21,609 bases of DNA, from positions 1 through 21,609 of the IMG/VR virus record IMGVR_UViG_3300020465_000108; one strand, given 5' to 3'. The notes below the pieces were generated by a model that was given only the letters and a program-made list of their open reading frames with translations, made no database searches and had not been told where the DNA came from. Shown here piece by piece: positions 1 through 8,199 of this stretch (its first letter is position 1; every line of letters starts with the position of its first letter). This DNA comes from a virus. A program made the translations under genes and the position numbers.

Positions 1-29
1 AAATTCATCTTCAATATAAATTAATTTCT

Positions 30-944
30 TCACATAGTTATAGTATTAGGTGGTCCTGAAAAAGCAGGATCAGTAAATGTTTGATTTTCATAACTCACTT
101 TATCAGGATTGTAATTTGGATCAGGATAATCTTTCCAAGTATCACCCTCATACTCAGTAATTAATGGATTAATATCTTTCCTCTCTGCATATACATGATA
201 GAAGCAATCAATTGGCATACCACCCATAGTTTGAAGATATATCTTTTCATCATCCCATCTCTTTATAATTATATCTTGATGCGATCCAATAGGTTGGAGT
301 TGAACAGTGATACTATTGATATGAACTAAATCCTTCCAATAGTTTGGTAGTAATATTTCCTTTCCTCTCCTCAATCTACCTCTATGATAAACTCCTACCT
401 CTGCTCCCTCAATACAAGCATATCTTAATCTCCATCCTTCTTTAGATGGGTGTTTTATATCAAAAGGTTTTGGTCTACCGTCAGCAGAACTAAATCTAGA
501 TGACATAGTTTGCCCACTAGTTCCTGCCTTGAACATTGCCTCACCTGAGTCATCTATCCAAACAGTTCCCTTATTAATATCAATTGCCTTTCCTGCTTCA
601 CTTGTAATTTTAAGAGTATGAGGTTTTCCTTTATCACCTTTAATCTCAACATTACCCATAGTTTGTAATGCTAATTTAATTGCAGGAGTAAAGCAATCTT
701 TATCATCATTATAACATCTAGTCACCATTAAATTAGCTGGTGCTGCACCTGTAATATTATCTGGATCATCAGGATCTCCTCCAACAGCACCAAGTTTAAT
801 CTTAGTACCCTCACCAATAACTACTGGTCCTTCCAAAGAAGCAGACCCATTAATTTTATAATCACCCTCCTTGATAGGAGGGCAAATACCTGTTCCCACT
901 CTTAATTGCCCACCAACTACTAGATCATCAAAATTCCAAGACAT
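30..944 (-). CDS. Virion structural / fibre-like protein with C-terminal conserved beta domain
   Basis: This 304-aa protein is probably a tail- or baseplate-attached fibre or spike component. The N-terminal half (about residues 5-140) is rich in short beta-strand patterns with many Gly and Asp residues (GGQLRVGTGICPP, GNVEIKGDKG). Residues about 158-258 form a distinct domain: FDIKHPSKEGWRLRYACIEG, then VYHRGRLRRG, NYWKDLVH, ITVQLQPIGSHQ and CFYHVYAERKD. I recognise this pattern from the ends of fibre-like structural proteins in T4-like marine phages; its exact function is not known to me. The start at 944 is well supported by an upstream GGGAGGAAT Shine-Dalgarno. It is the last complete gene of the minus-strand cluster and follows the 207-aa gene with a 12-bp gap. 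The stop is TGA. No terminator is visible in the remaining 29 bases. Structural role is inferred from context and composition. Confidence 0.6.
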   Translation of the reverse strand: MSWNFDDLVVGGQLRVGTGICPPIKEGDYKINGSASLEGPVVIGEGTKIKLGAVGGDPDDPDNITGAAPANLMVTRCYNDDKDCFTPAIKLALQTMGNVEIKGDKGKPHTLKITSEAGKAIDINKGTVWIDDSGEAMFKAGTSGQTMSSRFSSADGRPKPFDIKHPSKEGWRLRYACIEGAEVGVYHRGRLRRGKEILLPNYWKDLVHINSITVQLQPIGSHQDIIIKRWDDEKIYLQTMGGMPIDCFYHVYAERKDINPLITEYEGDTWKDYPDPNYNPDKVSYENQTFTDPAFSGPPNTITM

Positions 945-956
945 TTTTATTCCTCC

Positions 957-1580
957 CTATACTTGATTGTTTTCTTTTTGAAATCTTTGACTGCCATTCT
1001 TATCATTTTTAACAGAACAGGCATCACTAACACCTTTAATTATAGACCCATAAATCTTCAAGCAACTATTGGCAGCTATATCAATAATACCAGTACTTGA
1101 AAGTTTAGTCAATGTTGTAGAAGCTAAAATTATCTTAGGAGTTTCGTGAACTGTAAAAGTTTCTGTTGCACTACAAGTAATATTACCTTTACCTTGTTCA
1201 CCCTCACCAATCGCAACTAATTCAATGTCAGTTCCTTGCAATCTAATCTTACCATTATGAGCAGTAATACAAATATCACCATTTAGTGCGTTTATAATAC
1301 AAGTAGTATCTGCTTCTTCTCTATCAGATCCACATTCTACCTGAAAATTACCAGGACTTGTAGAACTTGTCCACCCCTTCCTTTCACCATCAATCTCTAA
1401 ATTAAATTGATGACGACCATCAGGTGTGTCAAGTTTAACTCCAGAAGTAACAGTTGCCTTTTTATCAAGATGACCAAAACTAATAGATCCCTTATCAGTA
1501 CCAGTTCTTACAGCACTATAATTCTTTTTAGACTGTCCCTTTCCATTTCTATTCAGTTTTTGATTATTAGCTGTAGCCAT
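957..1580 (-). CDS. Beta-rich spike/needle-like structural protein
   Basis: The product has 207 aa and no family I can name firmly. Residues 1-30 are polar and basic (NRNGKGQSKKN). From about residue 30 it is beta-rich, and residues about 90-180 show alternating hydrophobic/polar strands with Gly/Asn turns (GDICITAHNGKIRLQG, GIIDIAANSCLKIYGS). That pattern resembles the shaft or beta-helix parts of phage spikes and fibres. It starts 5 nt after the stop of the 2191-aa gene and has no clear Shine-Dalgarno, so it may be translated by coupling to that gene. Because gp5 here lacks an evident beta-helical needle, this protein is a candidate for a separately encoded spike part; that is inference only. 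Five Cys residues lie in the second half (CGSD, TTC, ICI, ITC, SCL), with a sixth near the end (DACS). Confidence 0.5.
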   Translation of the reverse strand: MATANNQKLNRNGKGQSKKNYSAVRTGTDKGSISFGHLDKKATVTSGVKLDTPDGRHQFNLEIDGERKGWTSSTSPGNFQVECGSDREEADTTCIINALNGDICITAHNGKIRLQGTDIELVAIGEGEQGKGNITCSATETFTVHETPKIILASTTLTKLSSTGIIDIAANSCLKIYGSIIKGVSDACSVKNDKNGSQRFQKENNQV

Positions 1581-1585
1581 TTTAA

Positions 1586-4500
1586 TTAAGTAAGATTGTC
1601 AGGAGTTCCAGGAATATTAAGTCGAGAATTGTTGCTGTTAACATCAGTACCCTGTCTCTGAATTGCAGATGGTGGAGTGGTGACTTGTGCATCAATACTC
1701 TCCTGTAAGGTAGCATAGATTTGAACCTTTTGTCCAGGTGTATCATAATATCCTGCATAAGAAACACCATTCTCATAGAAAATAGCACCATAGTAAGGTT
1801 TACCCTCATAATATCCAGTTTGTTTCAAACCAGGAAGATCAGTAACCTGAATCAATCTCTTTGGATCAACTCCAATAGGATCAAGAACTGCTTTCATTCT
1901 TGGTATTCCCTTGTAACCAATACCTGTACCTCTTCCTCTTACTATTATTTGAGGATACTCCCTATATCCATTGGGAGGTTTTTGTTTACCATCCTCTGGT
2001 GGTGCATCTAACAAAGGATCATCAGGATCTTTAACAACCGTCACTGTTGTGGTTGCAGTATTAGAACCACCCCCATCATCACCACCGTCACCAGTAATTT
2101 TATAAGTTGTGGTTACAGGAGGACAAACCTTCACAGTTCCTCTTGGAGTAACAGGAACCTCACCAACTCCATTATCAATTACTAATTTTGTATTTCCTGC
2201 AGATGTATAAACAAGCTCCGTACATTTTCCTTCAGGTATTACTGGAGGAGTGGCAGTAATTGTTACTGTTGGTGTTGGTGGTCCTGGTGGATCTCTATCA
2301 TCAGGAGGATCAGGTGGTCCTCCAGGAACTGGTGGGGTAATACGAGGATCAAATGGAAATATCTCTCCAAATGGACCTTTAGGAGGAATATAACATACTT
2401 CTTCACCAGTTTCAGTATTTACAATACATACCTTATCATCTGGTCCATAATTGATACCAGGATTTTCAGGATCAATTGTATCCACTTCTATAATAACTGA
2501 TGGTCCTGAAGGATCACCATCATCATCTGGTTTTTCGGGTGGATCAAATCCATTTCCAGGATCATCAATAATAACAGCAGTAACAATACCAACACCATCT
2601 ATTTTTTTAGGGCAAGGTGGTGGAATAAGAATTGCAGAAACACCAAGAGGATTAACTGTCCAAGGTTTACCCAATGCTGTTCCCGATCTTGGATCTACTT
2701 TTGCTACTTGTACTTTTCTTGTAATTTTCACAGCAGCGACAGCAGGATTCTGTGAAAATGGAGCATTAAAATCCAAATTCATTAAAGTTAATTCTATCGT
2801 TCTCTTTCCTTTAGGTGCATTAAATTGTGTTTTTGTTATACCATTACCAACTTCAGAAGTAGCAATTTCAACACCATCAAGTTTAACAGTTAACTTATCA
2901 TCTGCTTCTGCCTGTATATCATAAGTTCCTTTCTCAGGAAAATCAACATTACTAAATGTCATTGTCCATGTCTTACCATTAAAATTAGCAATATACTCTT
3001 CATCAGTATTCCAAGTAGGAGTAAGGAATGGTCCTAATGTTCCACTTATATAAGTCGATAATGGAGGTCCAGAATAAATAACACCACTCTTTGATGATCC
3101 ACTAGTAAGACCTTTACCATATTCTATAGTTGTTTTATCTTTAGAAGGAATTCTATATTTACACCTTCTTCCCTGTATATTATAGAATTCCCCATCAGTA
3201 GCAGAACATACAAGATCTTTAAAGAATATATTCGGATCATTAGTACCACCAGTACCTGCAAAAAAATTACCAGGTATATCTTCCATTTCAATTACATTCT
3301 TACCTTTGTTTCTTAGTGCTATTGCTGAATTATTATTATTACTCTGCACCGTATCTCCAGTTGTAATAGATGGTCCTAAATCAATAGTACGAGTTCGATC
3401 TTCCAGTTTAACCCTATTGCTGCTAAAAGTCGATCTGGCATCCCATACCATCTTTCCTACCTTAATAGTTTTAATAGCATTTCCTAGATTTATACCATCT
3501 TCATCATCATCTCCTCTAGCTTGATTCCACCATAATTCTATAGTTACCCTTCCTGTTCCTACTATAGTAGGACCACTTGCAGTCTCTTCAAATCTTGCAT
3601 TACCACTAGTAATTCTAAATGATGCATCCATTTCCCAATCGAATCCAGCATTATCAAAATCATATGTTAACCCTCCTGCACCTACTCTTCTATTACCAGG
3701 ATTTTTACCTTCACCATCTATAATAACTGCTTTTCTATTCTGAGATATATTACCAGGAATAACTCTTTGATTATCACTTCTAAATTCTACATCATAAACC
3801 TTACCAACTTCTATATTTTTAGTATGAGTTTCAGGAACATGATACTCCTTATATGGTTTATAAGAATCAAACAAAACATCATTAGTACCAGCATCAAATA
3901 ATTTTATTCCATTACCATAAAGAGAAGCGATACTTACTTTAAAATCAACGTCTATATTCTTAGCACCTTCAATCGTAGTAGAAGTATTATTTTGCTTAGA
4001 TGCCCAATCTGCAGTACTAAAAACTTTTTGGTCTATTGTATTCCAAATAAATTGTTTTTCATTTTCAACCTCAACAGTTATATCAACCGTTTTCTTTTCC
4101 AAAAGTATTTTCTTAGTTTTTGGAGCTTGTGTCTGCGACGTATCAAATTTAGAATCAACATTAGGTCCAAGAACCTCTACACCATCAATAAAAAGTTTTC
4201 CAAAATTATCTACAGTTCCTTTAACACCATAAAAACCCCTATAAGGAAGTTCTACTTTCCAACTATTTCTATACACCGCACCAGCACCATCAGTTCCTTT
4301 TAATCCTAAAGGAGGAAGAGGTGATATTGAATACCTATTCATAAATTTACCCCAAGAATTCACATTAACTGGATACCATATTTCATTAACAGCATTAGTA
4401 GATCTAGTAGTCCAAATCGGATTATTGGGACATCTACCTTCTTGTTGTTGAGGAGGTTCTTTAGGAATTGGAGCAAAAGGAGCATCAATACTTAATGCAA

Positions 4501-7500
4501 CTCCCATTGGATTTTCATTCCAAGATTTAGAAGAAATTACTTCTATTTCATCACTAACAAATGCAGCTTTTATATCAACAGCAAGTCCCATTACATTACC
4601 TTCTGCTATTGTCCCACCTGGAATTTGTTCAAGAACTGCATTTAATGTATAAGTTCCTGATTCAAAATATTTTATAAAAACAGACTTACCTGTAGGACTA
4701 AACCTCCCTTTATTAACTGCTTGAATTGCAGATCCAAAATTACTATAAGTAGTTGGATTATTCCCAAAAGAAAATCCTTCTTTAGTAATAACAATATCTT
4801 TTTTATTAGGTCTAGTAAATTTAAGTTCTACATTATCATCAACCATTACTGCAACTGAATAATTTCCAGATTCAGGGAAGGTAATATTATTCCAAATAAT
4901 TTCATGGAATCCTGCATAATCATCAGTAGATATAACAGTCTCATATCCAGAAGACCCTAATTGCCCTACTCCTTCTTCAAAGTCCCAATTCTGTTCATTA
5001 AACTTTATAATATTTTTAAGTTCAGGAGTATCAATTGGAGTAATACTCTTAACCTTTACATTAGCATATCCACGTCCATCAAATCCATATTTAACAGCAT
5101 CATCAAATTGTAATACTGTTTTATCTACACCAATCTTTGATCCAGATGTTTGACTTCCACCTAAAGATTTTATCAAATATTTTTTACCAGAGGTAAACAT
5201 ACCAGTTCCATTAAGTTTCTCAAAACGTGTTCCAGTCCTCTTTAATATAATTTGTCCCTCATCTGAAAATATTTTAACCTCTCTTACAGCAGCTCCAAAT
5301 CTATTTCCCACTTCATCATCCACATCCATTTCAAATCCAACTTTAACTCTTCCTTTACCAATAACTTTTAGATAAGTTTTTCCATCATCACCAACCTCAA
5401 ACTTTACACTAGGAGGGACCACTGGTACTTTTTTTTCTATCTTTACAACTTCTGTAGGATCAAAAGGAAGAACCCCAAATCGACTAATAAAATTAGAATC
5501 CTTACCAGCACCACTATTCATTTTCCATAATTTTCTATTTGCCTTCTTTATCCAATCAACAGTATTGAATATATGTGCTCTTTCTCCTTTTAGAGTAGAA
5601 CCTCCTTTATTATCTACAGGAGCATCTAGTGTAAAATTACAAGAACTACCATTTATACCATAAAGTCTTCCATTATTTACAGAAATAATAATATCATCCC
5701 AATATACACCTACACCACCTCCACCTGCAAAGGTTCCTGGAATATCTTCCACTTCAATAACCTTTTCACCTTTATTTCTCAATCTAATATTAGAAGTATT
5801 ATTTCCACCAGCAGTTGTATTACCACCGTCAAGAGTAATTGTTTTTGATTCTCCACCTTTATGTTTCCTTTCCTTCACCCACTTTGTCTTACCAATCGCA
5901 ATTGAACGCACAGCTTCACCAGAATACCTTGGATTATCATCATACCAAAGATTTAAACCAACCTTTCCTTTACCTATTATACGTCTACCATCATCAGAAA
6001 ACTTAGCATCTCCACTAGTAATAGTAAACTTAACATTCGCATCATTTCCTCTACCATCTTTTAATTCAATACATGTATTATTTTTTGCAACTCTAATTGT
6101 TTTATTTGATGGATTTAAATCTTCATATCGAATTACCGTACCATCACCATTTCCTCCTTCTACAACTCTTTGATTACTACTTTTAAATTTTACAGGATAA
6201 ACTCTTCCATACTCAACTTTTTTAGTAATTGTTTCCCTTATGTCTTTACCATTACCATATTCCTTACCTATATTAATACCCAAATCTGGAATTTCAAAAC
6301 CATTAGCATAAAGAGAAGCTGTGGTAACAGTAAAAGTAACCTCATCAGAAGTTGCAACCACATCTTTCTGAATCTTCTTCATCTCCATAATCTGATGGTT
6401 CAAAAGATCTAATCGAATCTTACGCATTCCTGCGCTTACAAATTTTTTAATTTTTGTAGGAGGGGATAGTATATGTCCTGCTGCACCACCACTTCCTAAC
6501 AAAATCTTATCACCTACTGAATCATTATCAATATATAAATGCGATTCATTATCTGCTTGAATATTAAATACATACTCACCTTCATAAGGAAATTCTTCTT
6601 CCCATTCAAAAGTATAATTTATTCCTGCCTTATCAGAACCAGCCACATTTGATGGAGCTACAGGAGATATTGCATATTGATTCATAAAAGAATCTTGAAT
6701 AGCAGTGTTCTTATTCTTATTATCTTTAATACCTTTGGAATACTTTGAATTCTTCTCTGCATTAAAAGCAGTAGAATCCTTCAACTCATAAGTTATATTA
6801 CCCTTATTAATAAAAAATGTTCCTTGCTTACATTGTACCTGCAAATCATCATCATCAGGAGCAGTTTTACCAATATCAGAAAAAATAGCATTGCTTGTAC
6901 CAGTACGTTGAGCGATATCTCCTCCCGTACCAAAAACTCCATTCTTTAAAAGTCCCTTATCTCTTATCCCCTTTCTACTAGTTGTTGTTACATTATATTT
7001 TGTATTTCTTTTAACTTTGATTTTTATTTCTTCTGCTGATGCATTATTCTTATAATCATCAGCTCTTATTTCAAAACTATGATTTCCAGAAGTTGATTTA
7101 AATATAAATTTTAAGTCTCTTCTCTGTCCACCTGATGTATAAACAAGAAAAGAAGATTCTATAAGACTAGTACCAACCCCAAATGTTGATGAAGTTTTAT
7201 TAGAATTATTATTGGAAGATTTTGATACTAACCCACCCCATGCTGGATGTTGAACATCAAATTTTTCTCTTGTTACCTTATCTGCAGATATGACTCTAAG
7301 AGGAGCTTTTTGTCTTGTTGTCCACCAACCCTTAATTTTATTACCCTCAATACTTGCCCCATCTCCTAAATTTAATAGGTATTTTTGATATCTTTGAATT
7401 TCATAAGCAATAGGATCTATACTTTTATTAAAATAAACTGAAGGATCCCATTTACCCAAATTTTTACCATCTGGACTCCATCTTTGACCATATCCAATAT

Positions 7501-8161
7501 TTTCCATTTCTGGAACACATTTATCTAGTACATATTCCTCATAATCATCCTCTGCATCAAATTCCTCAATTAAAACCCCTTCATCTGATGTGCGTGTTTT
7601 AATAATAGATCTAGCAACAACACCACCACCCTTTCCAGTATCATCAGTTATATCAACAATAGGAGCATACTTATATCCATAACCTCCATGAATAACTTGA
7701 ACAGCTAATATAGACCCATCATTACCTATTATAGGAGCAGCTTGAACCCCTACTCCACCACCACCATAAAAATTAACTGCTGTTTTATCTTTTTCTGGTA
7801 CAGCTTTTGAATCTTTGGTGCTTCCTCCAGTGTAAGCACGATCAGCATCTAAAGTTACATCAATACTTTTACTAGTGTCACCTTCTAAATTTAATCCAAC
7901 AATTCCAGAACATGATTTAGCACCTGAACGTTTCTCAGGAAGCATCATATTAGGAGTTAATGCATTAACTTCATTAATGTTTAAATATTTTACAAAATCC
8001 CTATTTCTAAAAATAAATTGAGTTCCTGGATTAAGCTTAGCAATATGATTAGCTTCATAGACACCAAGACCATCTACAAAACCCCTTTCGGAAGAAATAT
8101 AACCAACTGTAATATTACACTTAGTATTTGGACCTGACAATGAAAACCTTTTTTCTTCCAT
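1586..8161 (-). CDS. Giant modular virion structural protein (VrlC-like position)
   Basis: This 2191-aa protein is probably a large tail or baseplate appendage. Residues about 135-180 hold a Gly-rich segment (GGGGVGVQAAPI, HGGYGYKYAPIVDITDD) seen in cyanophage structural proteins. Four PA14/GLEYA-like beta modules can be picked out near residues 520 (FPYEGEYVFNIQADN), 1090 (FPESGNYSVAVMVDDN), 1310 (LPYRGFYGVKGTVDN) and 1735 (FPEKGTYDIQAEADD). Two Ig/Big-like stretches (residues about 610-830 and 1405-1640) share ASLYxNG, SxNQRV, ITSGxAxF and NKGxxVIExEDIPG. Residues about 1910-1960 are a Pro/Asp/Gly-rich linker. Residues about 1960-2045 resemble an Ig-like domain (TVTITATPPVIPEGKC...TTTYKITGDG). 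The start at 8161 has a strong GGAGGT 13 nt upstream. It follows gene 5 by 38 bp. Large genes after gene 5 in cyanomyoviruses are often labelled VrlC; I use that only as a positional comparison. Carbohydrate or receptor binding is plausible from the PA14-like modules but unproven. Confidence 0.65.
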   Translation of the reverse strand: MEEKRFSLSGPNTKCNITVGYISSERGFVDGLGVYEANHIAKLNPGTQFIFRNRDFVKYLNINEVNALTPNMMLPEKRSGAKSCSGIVGLNLEGDTSKSIDVTLDADRAYTGGSTKDSKAVPEKDKTAVNFYGGGGVGVQAAPIIGNDGSILAVQVIHGGYGYKYAPIVDITDDTGKGGGVVARSIIKTRTSDEGVLIEEFDAEDDYEEYVLDKCVPEMENIGYGQRWSPDGKNLGKWDPSVYFNKSIDPIAYEIQRYQKYLLNLGDGASIEGNKIKGWWTTRQKAPLRVISADKVTREKFDVQHPAWGGLVSKSSNNNSNKTSSTFGVGTSLIESSFLVYTSGGQRRDLKFIFKSTSGNHSFEIRADDYKNNASAEEIKIKVKRNTKYNVTTTSRKGIRDKGLLKNGVFGTGGDIAQRTGTSNAIFSDIGKTAPDDDDLQVQCKQGTFFINKGNITYELKDSTAFNAEKNSKYSKGIKDNKNKNTAIQDSFMNQYAISPVAPSNVAGSDKAGINYTFEWEEEFPYEGEYVFNIQADNESHLYIDNDSVGDKILLGSGGAAGHILSPPTKIKKFVSAGMRKIRLDLLNHQIMEMKKIQKDVVATSDEVTFTVTTASLYANGFEIPDLGINIGKEYGNGKDIRETITKKVEYGRVYPVKFKSSNQRVVEGGNGDGTVIRYEDLNPSNKTIRVAKNNTCIELKDGRGNDANVKFTITSGDAKFSDDGRRIIGKGKVGLNLWYDDNPRYSGEAVRSIAIGKTKWVKERKHKGGESKTITLDGGNTTAGGNNTSNIRLRNKGEKVIEVEDIPGTFAGGGGVGVYWDDIIISVNNGRLYGINGSSCNFTLDAPVDNKGGSTLKGERAHIFNTVDWIKKANRKLWKMNSGAGKDSNFISRFGVLPFDPTEVVKIEKKVPVVPPSVKFEVGDDGKTYLKVIGKGRVKVGFEMDVDDEVGNRFGAAVREVKIFSDEGQIILKRTGTRFEKLNGTGMFTSGKKYLIKSLGGSQTSGSKIGVDKTVLQFDDAVKYGFDGRGYANVKVKSITPIDTPELKNIIKFNEQNWDFEEGVGQLGSSGYETVISTDDYAGFHEIIWNNITFPESGNYSVAVMVDDNVELKFTRPNKKDIVITKEGFSFGNNPTTYSNFGSAIQAVNKGRFSPTGKSVFIKYFESGTYTLNAVLEQIPGGTIAEGNVMGLAVDIKAAFVSDEIEVISSKSWNENPMGVALSIDAPFAPIPKEPPQQQEGRCPNNPIWTTRSTNAVNEIWYPVNVNSWGKFMNRYSISPLPPLGLKGTDGAGAVYRNSWKVELPYRGFYGVKGTVDNFGKLFIDGVEVLGPNVDSKFDTSQTQAPKTKKILLEKKTVDITVEVENEKQFIWNTIDQKVFSTADWASKQNNTSTTIEGAKNIDVDFKVSIASLYGNGIKLFDAGTNDVLFDSYKPYKEYHVPETHTKNIEVGKVYDVEFRSDNQRVIPGNISQNRKAVIIDGEGKNPGNRRVGAGGLTYDFDNAGFDWEMDASFRITSGNARFEETASGPTIVGTGRVTIELWWNQARGDDDEDGINLGNAIKTIKVGKMVWDARSTFSSNRVKLEDRTRTIDLGPSITTGDTVQSNNNNSAIALRNKGKNVIEMEDIPGNFFAGTGGTNDPNIFFKDLVCSATDGEFYNIQGRRCKYRIPSKDKTTIEYGKGLTSGSSKSGVIYSGPPLSTYISGTLGPFLTPTWNTDEEYIANFNGKTWTMTFSNVDFPEKGTYDIQAEADDKLTVKLDGVEIATSEVGNGITKTQFNAPKGKRTIELTLMNLDFNAPFSQNPAVAAVKITRKVQVAKVDPRSGTALGKPWTVNPLGVSAILIPPPCPKKIDGVGIVTAVIIDDPGNGFDPPEKPDDDGDPSGPSVIIEVDTIDPENPGINYGPDDKVCIVNTETGEEVCYIPPKGPFGEIFPFDPRITPPVPGGPPDPPDDRDPPGPPTPTVTITATPPVIPEGKCTELVYTSAGNTKLVIDNGVGEVPVTPRGTVKVCPPVTTTYKITGDGGDDGGGSNTATTTVTVVKDPDDPLLDAPPEDGKQKPPNGYREYPQIIVRGRGTGIGYKGIPRMKAVLDPIGVDPKRLIQVTDLPGLKQTGYYEGKPYYGAIFYENGVSYAGYYDTPGQKVQIYATLQESIDAQVTTPPSAIQRQGTDVNSNNSRLNIPGTPDNLT
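2642..4354 (-). repeat. Internal protein duplication, unit 2
   Basis: This covers roughly residues 1270-1840 of the 2191-aa protein. Landmarks in the same order as unit 1 are FMNRYSISP, LPYRGFY, IASLYGNG, SDNQRVI, FRITSGNARF, NKGKNVIEMEDIPG, FPEKGTY and NPLGVS. It is shorter than unit 1, mainly through a shorter stretch between the EDIPG motif and the second PA14-like module. Boundaries are approximate. Confidence 0.75.
4502..6694 (-). repeat. Internal protein duplication, unit 1
   Basis: This covers roughly residues 490-1220 of the 2191-aa protein. The order of landmarks is FMNQYAISP, FPYEGEY, TASLYANG, SSNQRVV, FTITSGDAKF, NKGEKVIEVEDIPG, FPESGNY and NPMGVA. The same ordered landmarks recur in unit 2 (2642-4354), so this is a long tandem protein duplication with strong divergence. 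Boundaries are approximate, taken from motif positions by eye. Confidence 0.75.
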
Positions 8162-8199
8162 TAAAAATTATAACCTCCAGTTAAATTATTTATCTATCA

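Noticed and set aside
1-8. Possible start codon (minus strand) of a further gene at the left edge
   Set aside because: Only ATG plus five bases are visible, and there is no Shine-Dalgarno at good spacing. Nothing supports calling a gene.
1582-1809. Minus-strand 75-codon frame at the end of the 2191-aa gene, ending beside the next start
   Set aside because: It lies wholly in another frame of the giant gene. It has no Shine-Dalgarno and an unstructured Met/Leu-rich product.
2451-2924. Plus-strand 157-codon open frame inside the 2191-aa gene
   Set aside because: It is antisense to Pro/Gly/Asp-rich coding sequence with no recognisable protein pattern. The minus-strand frame has clear domains and repeats.
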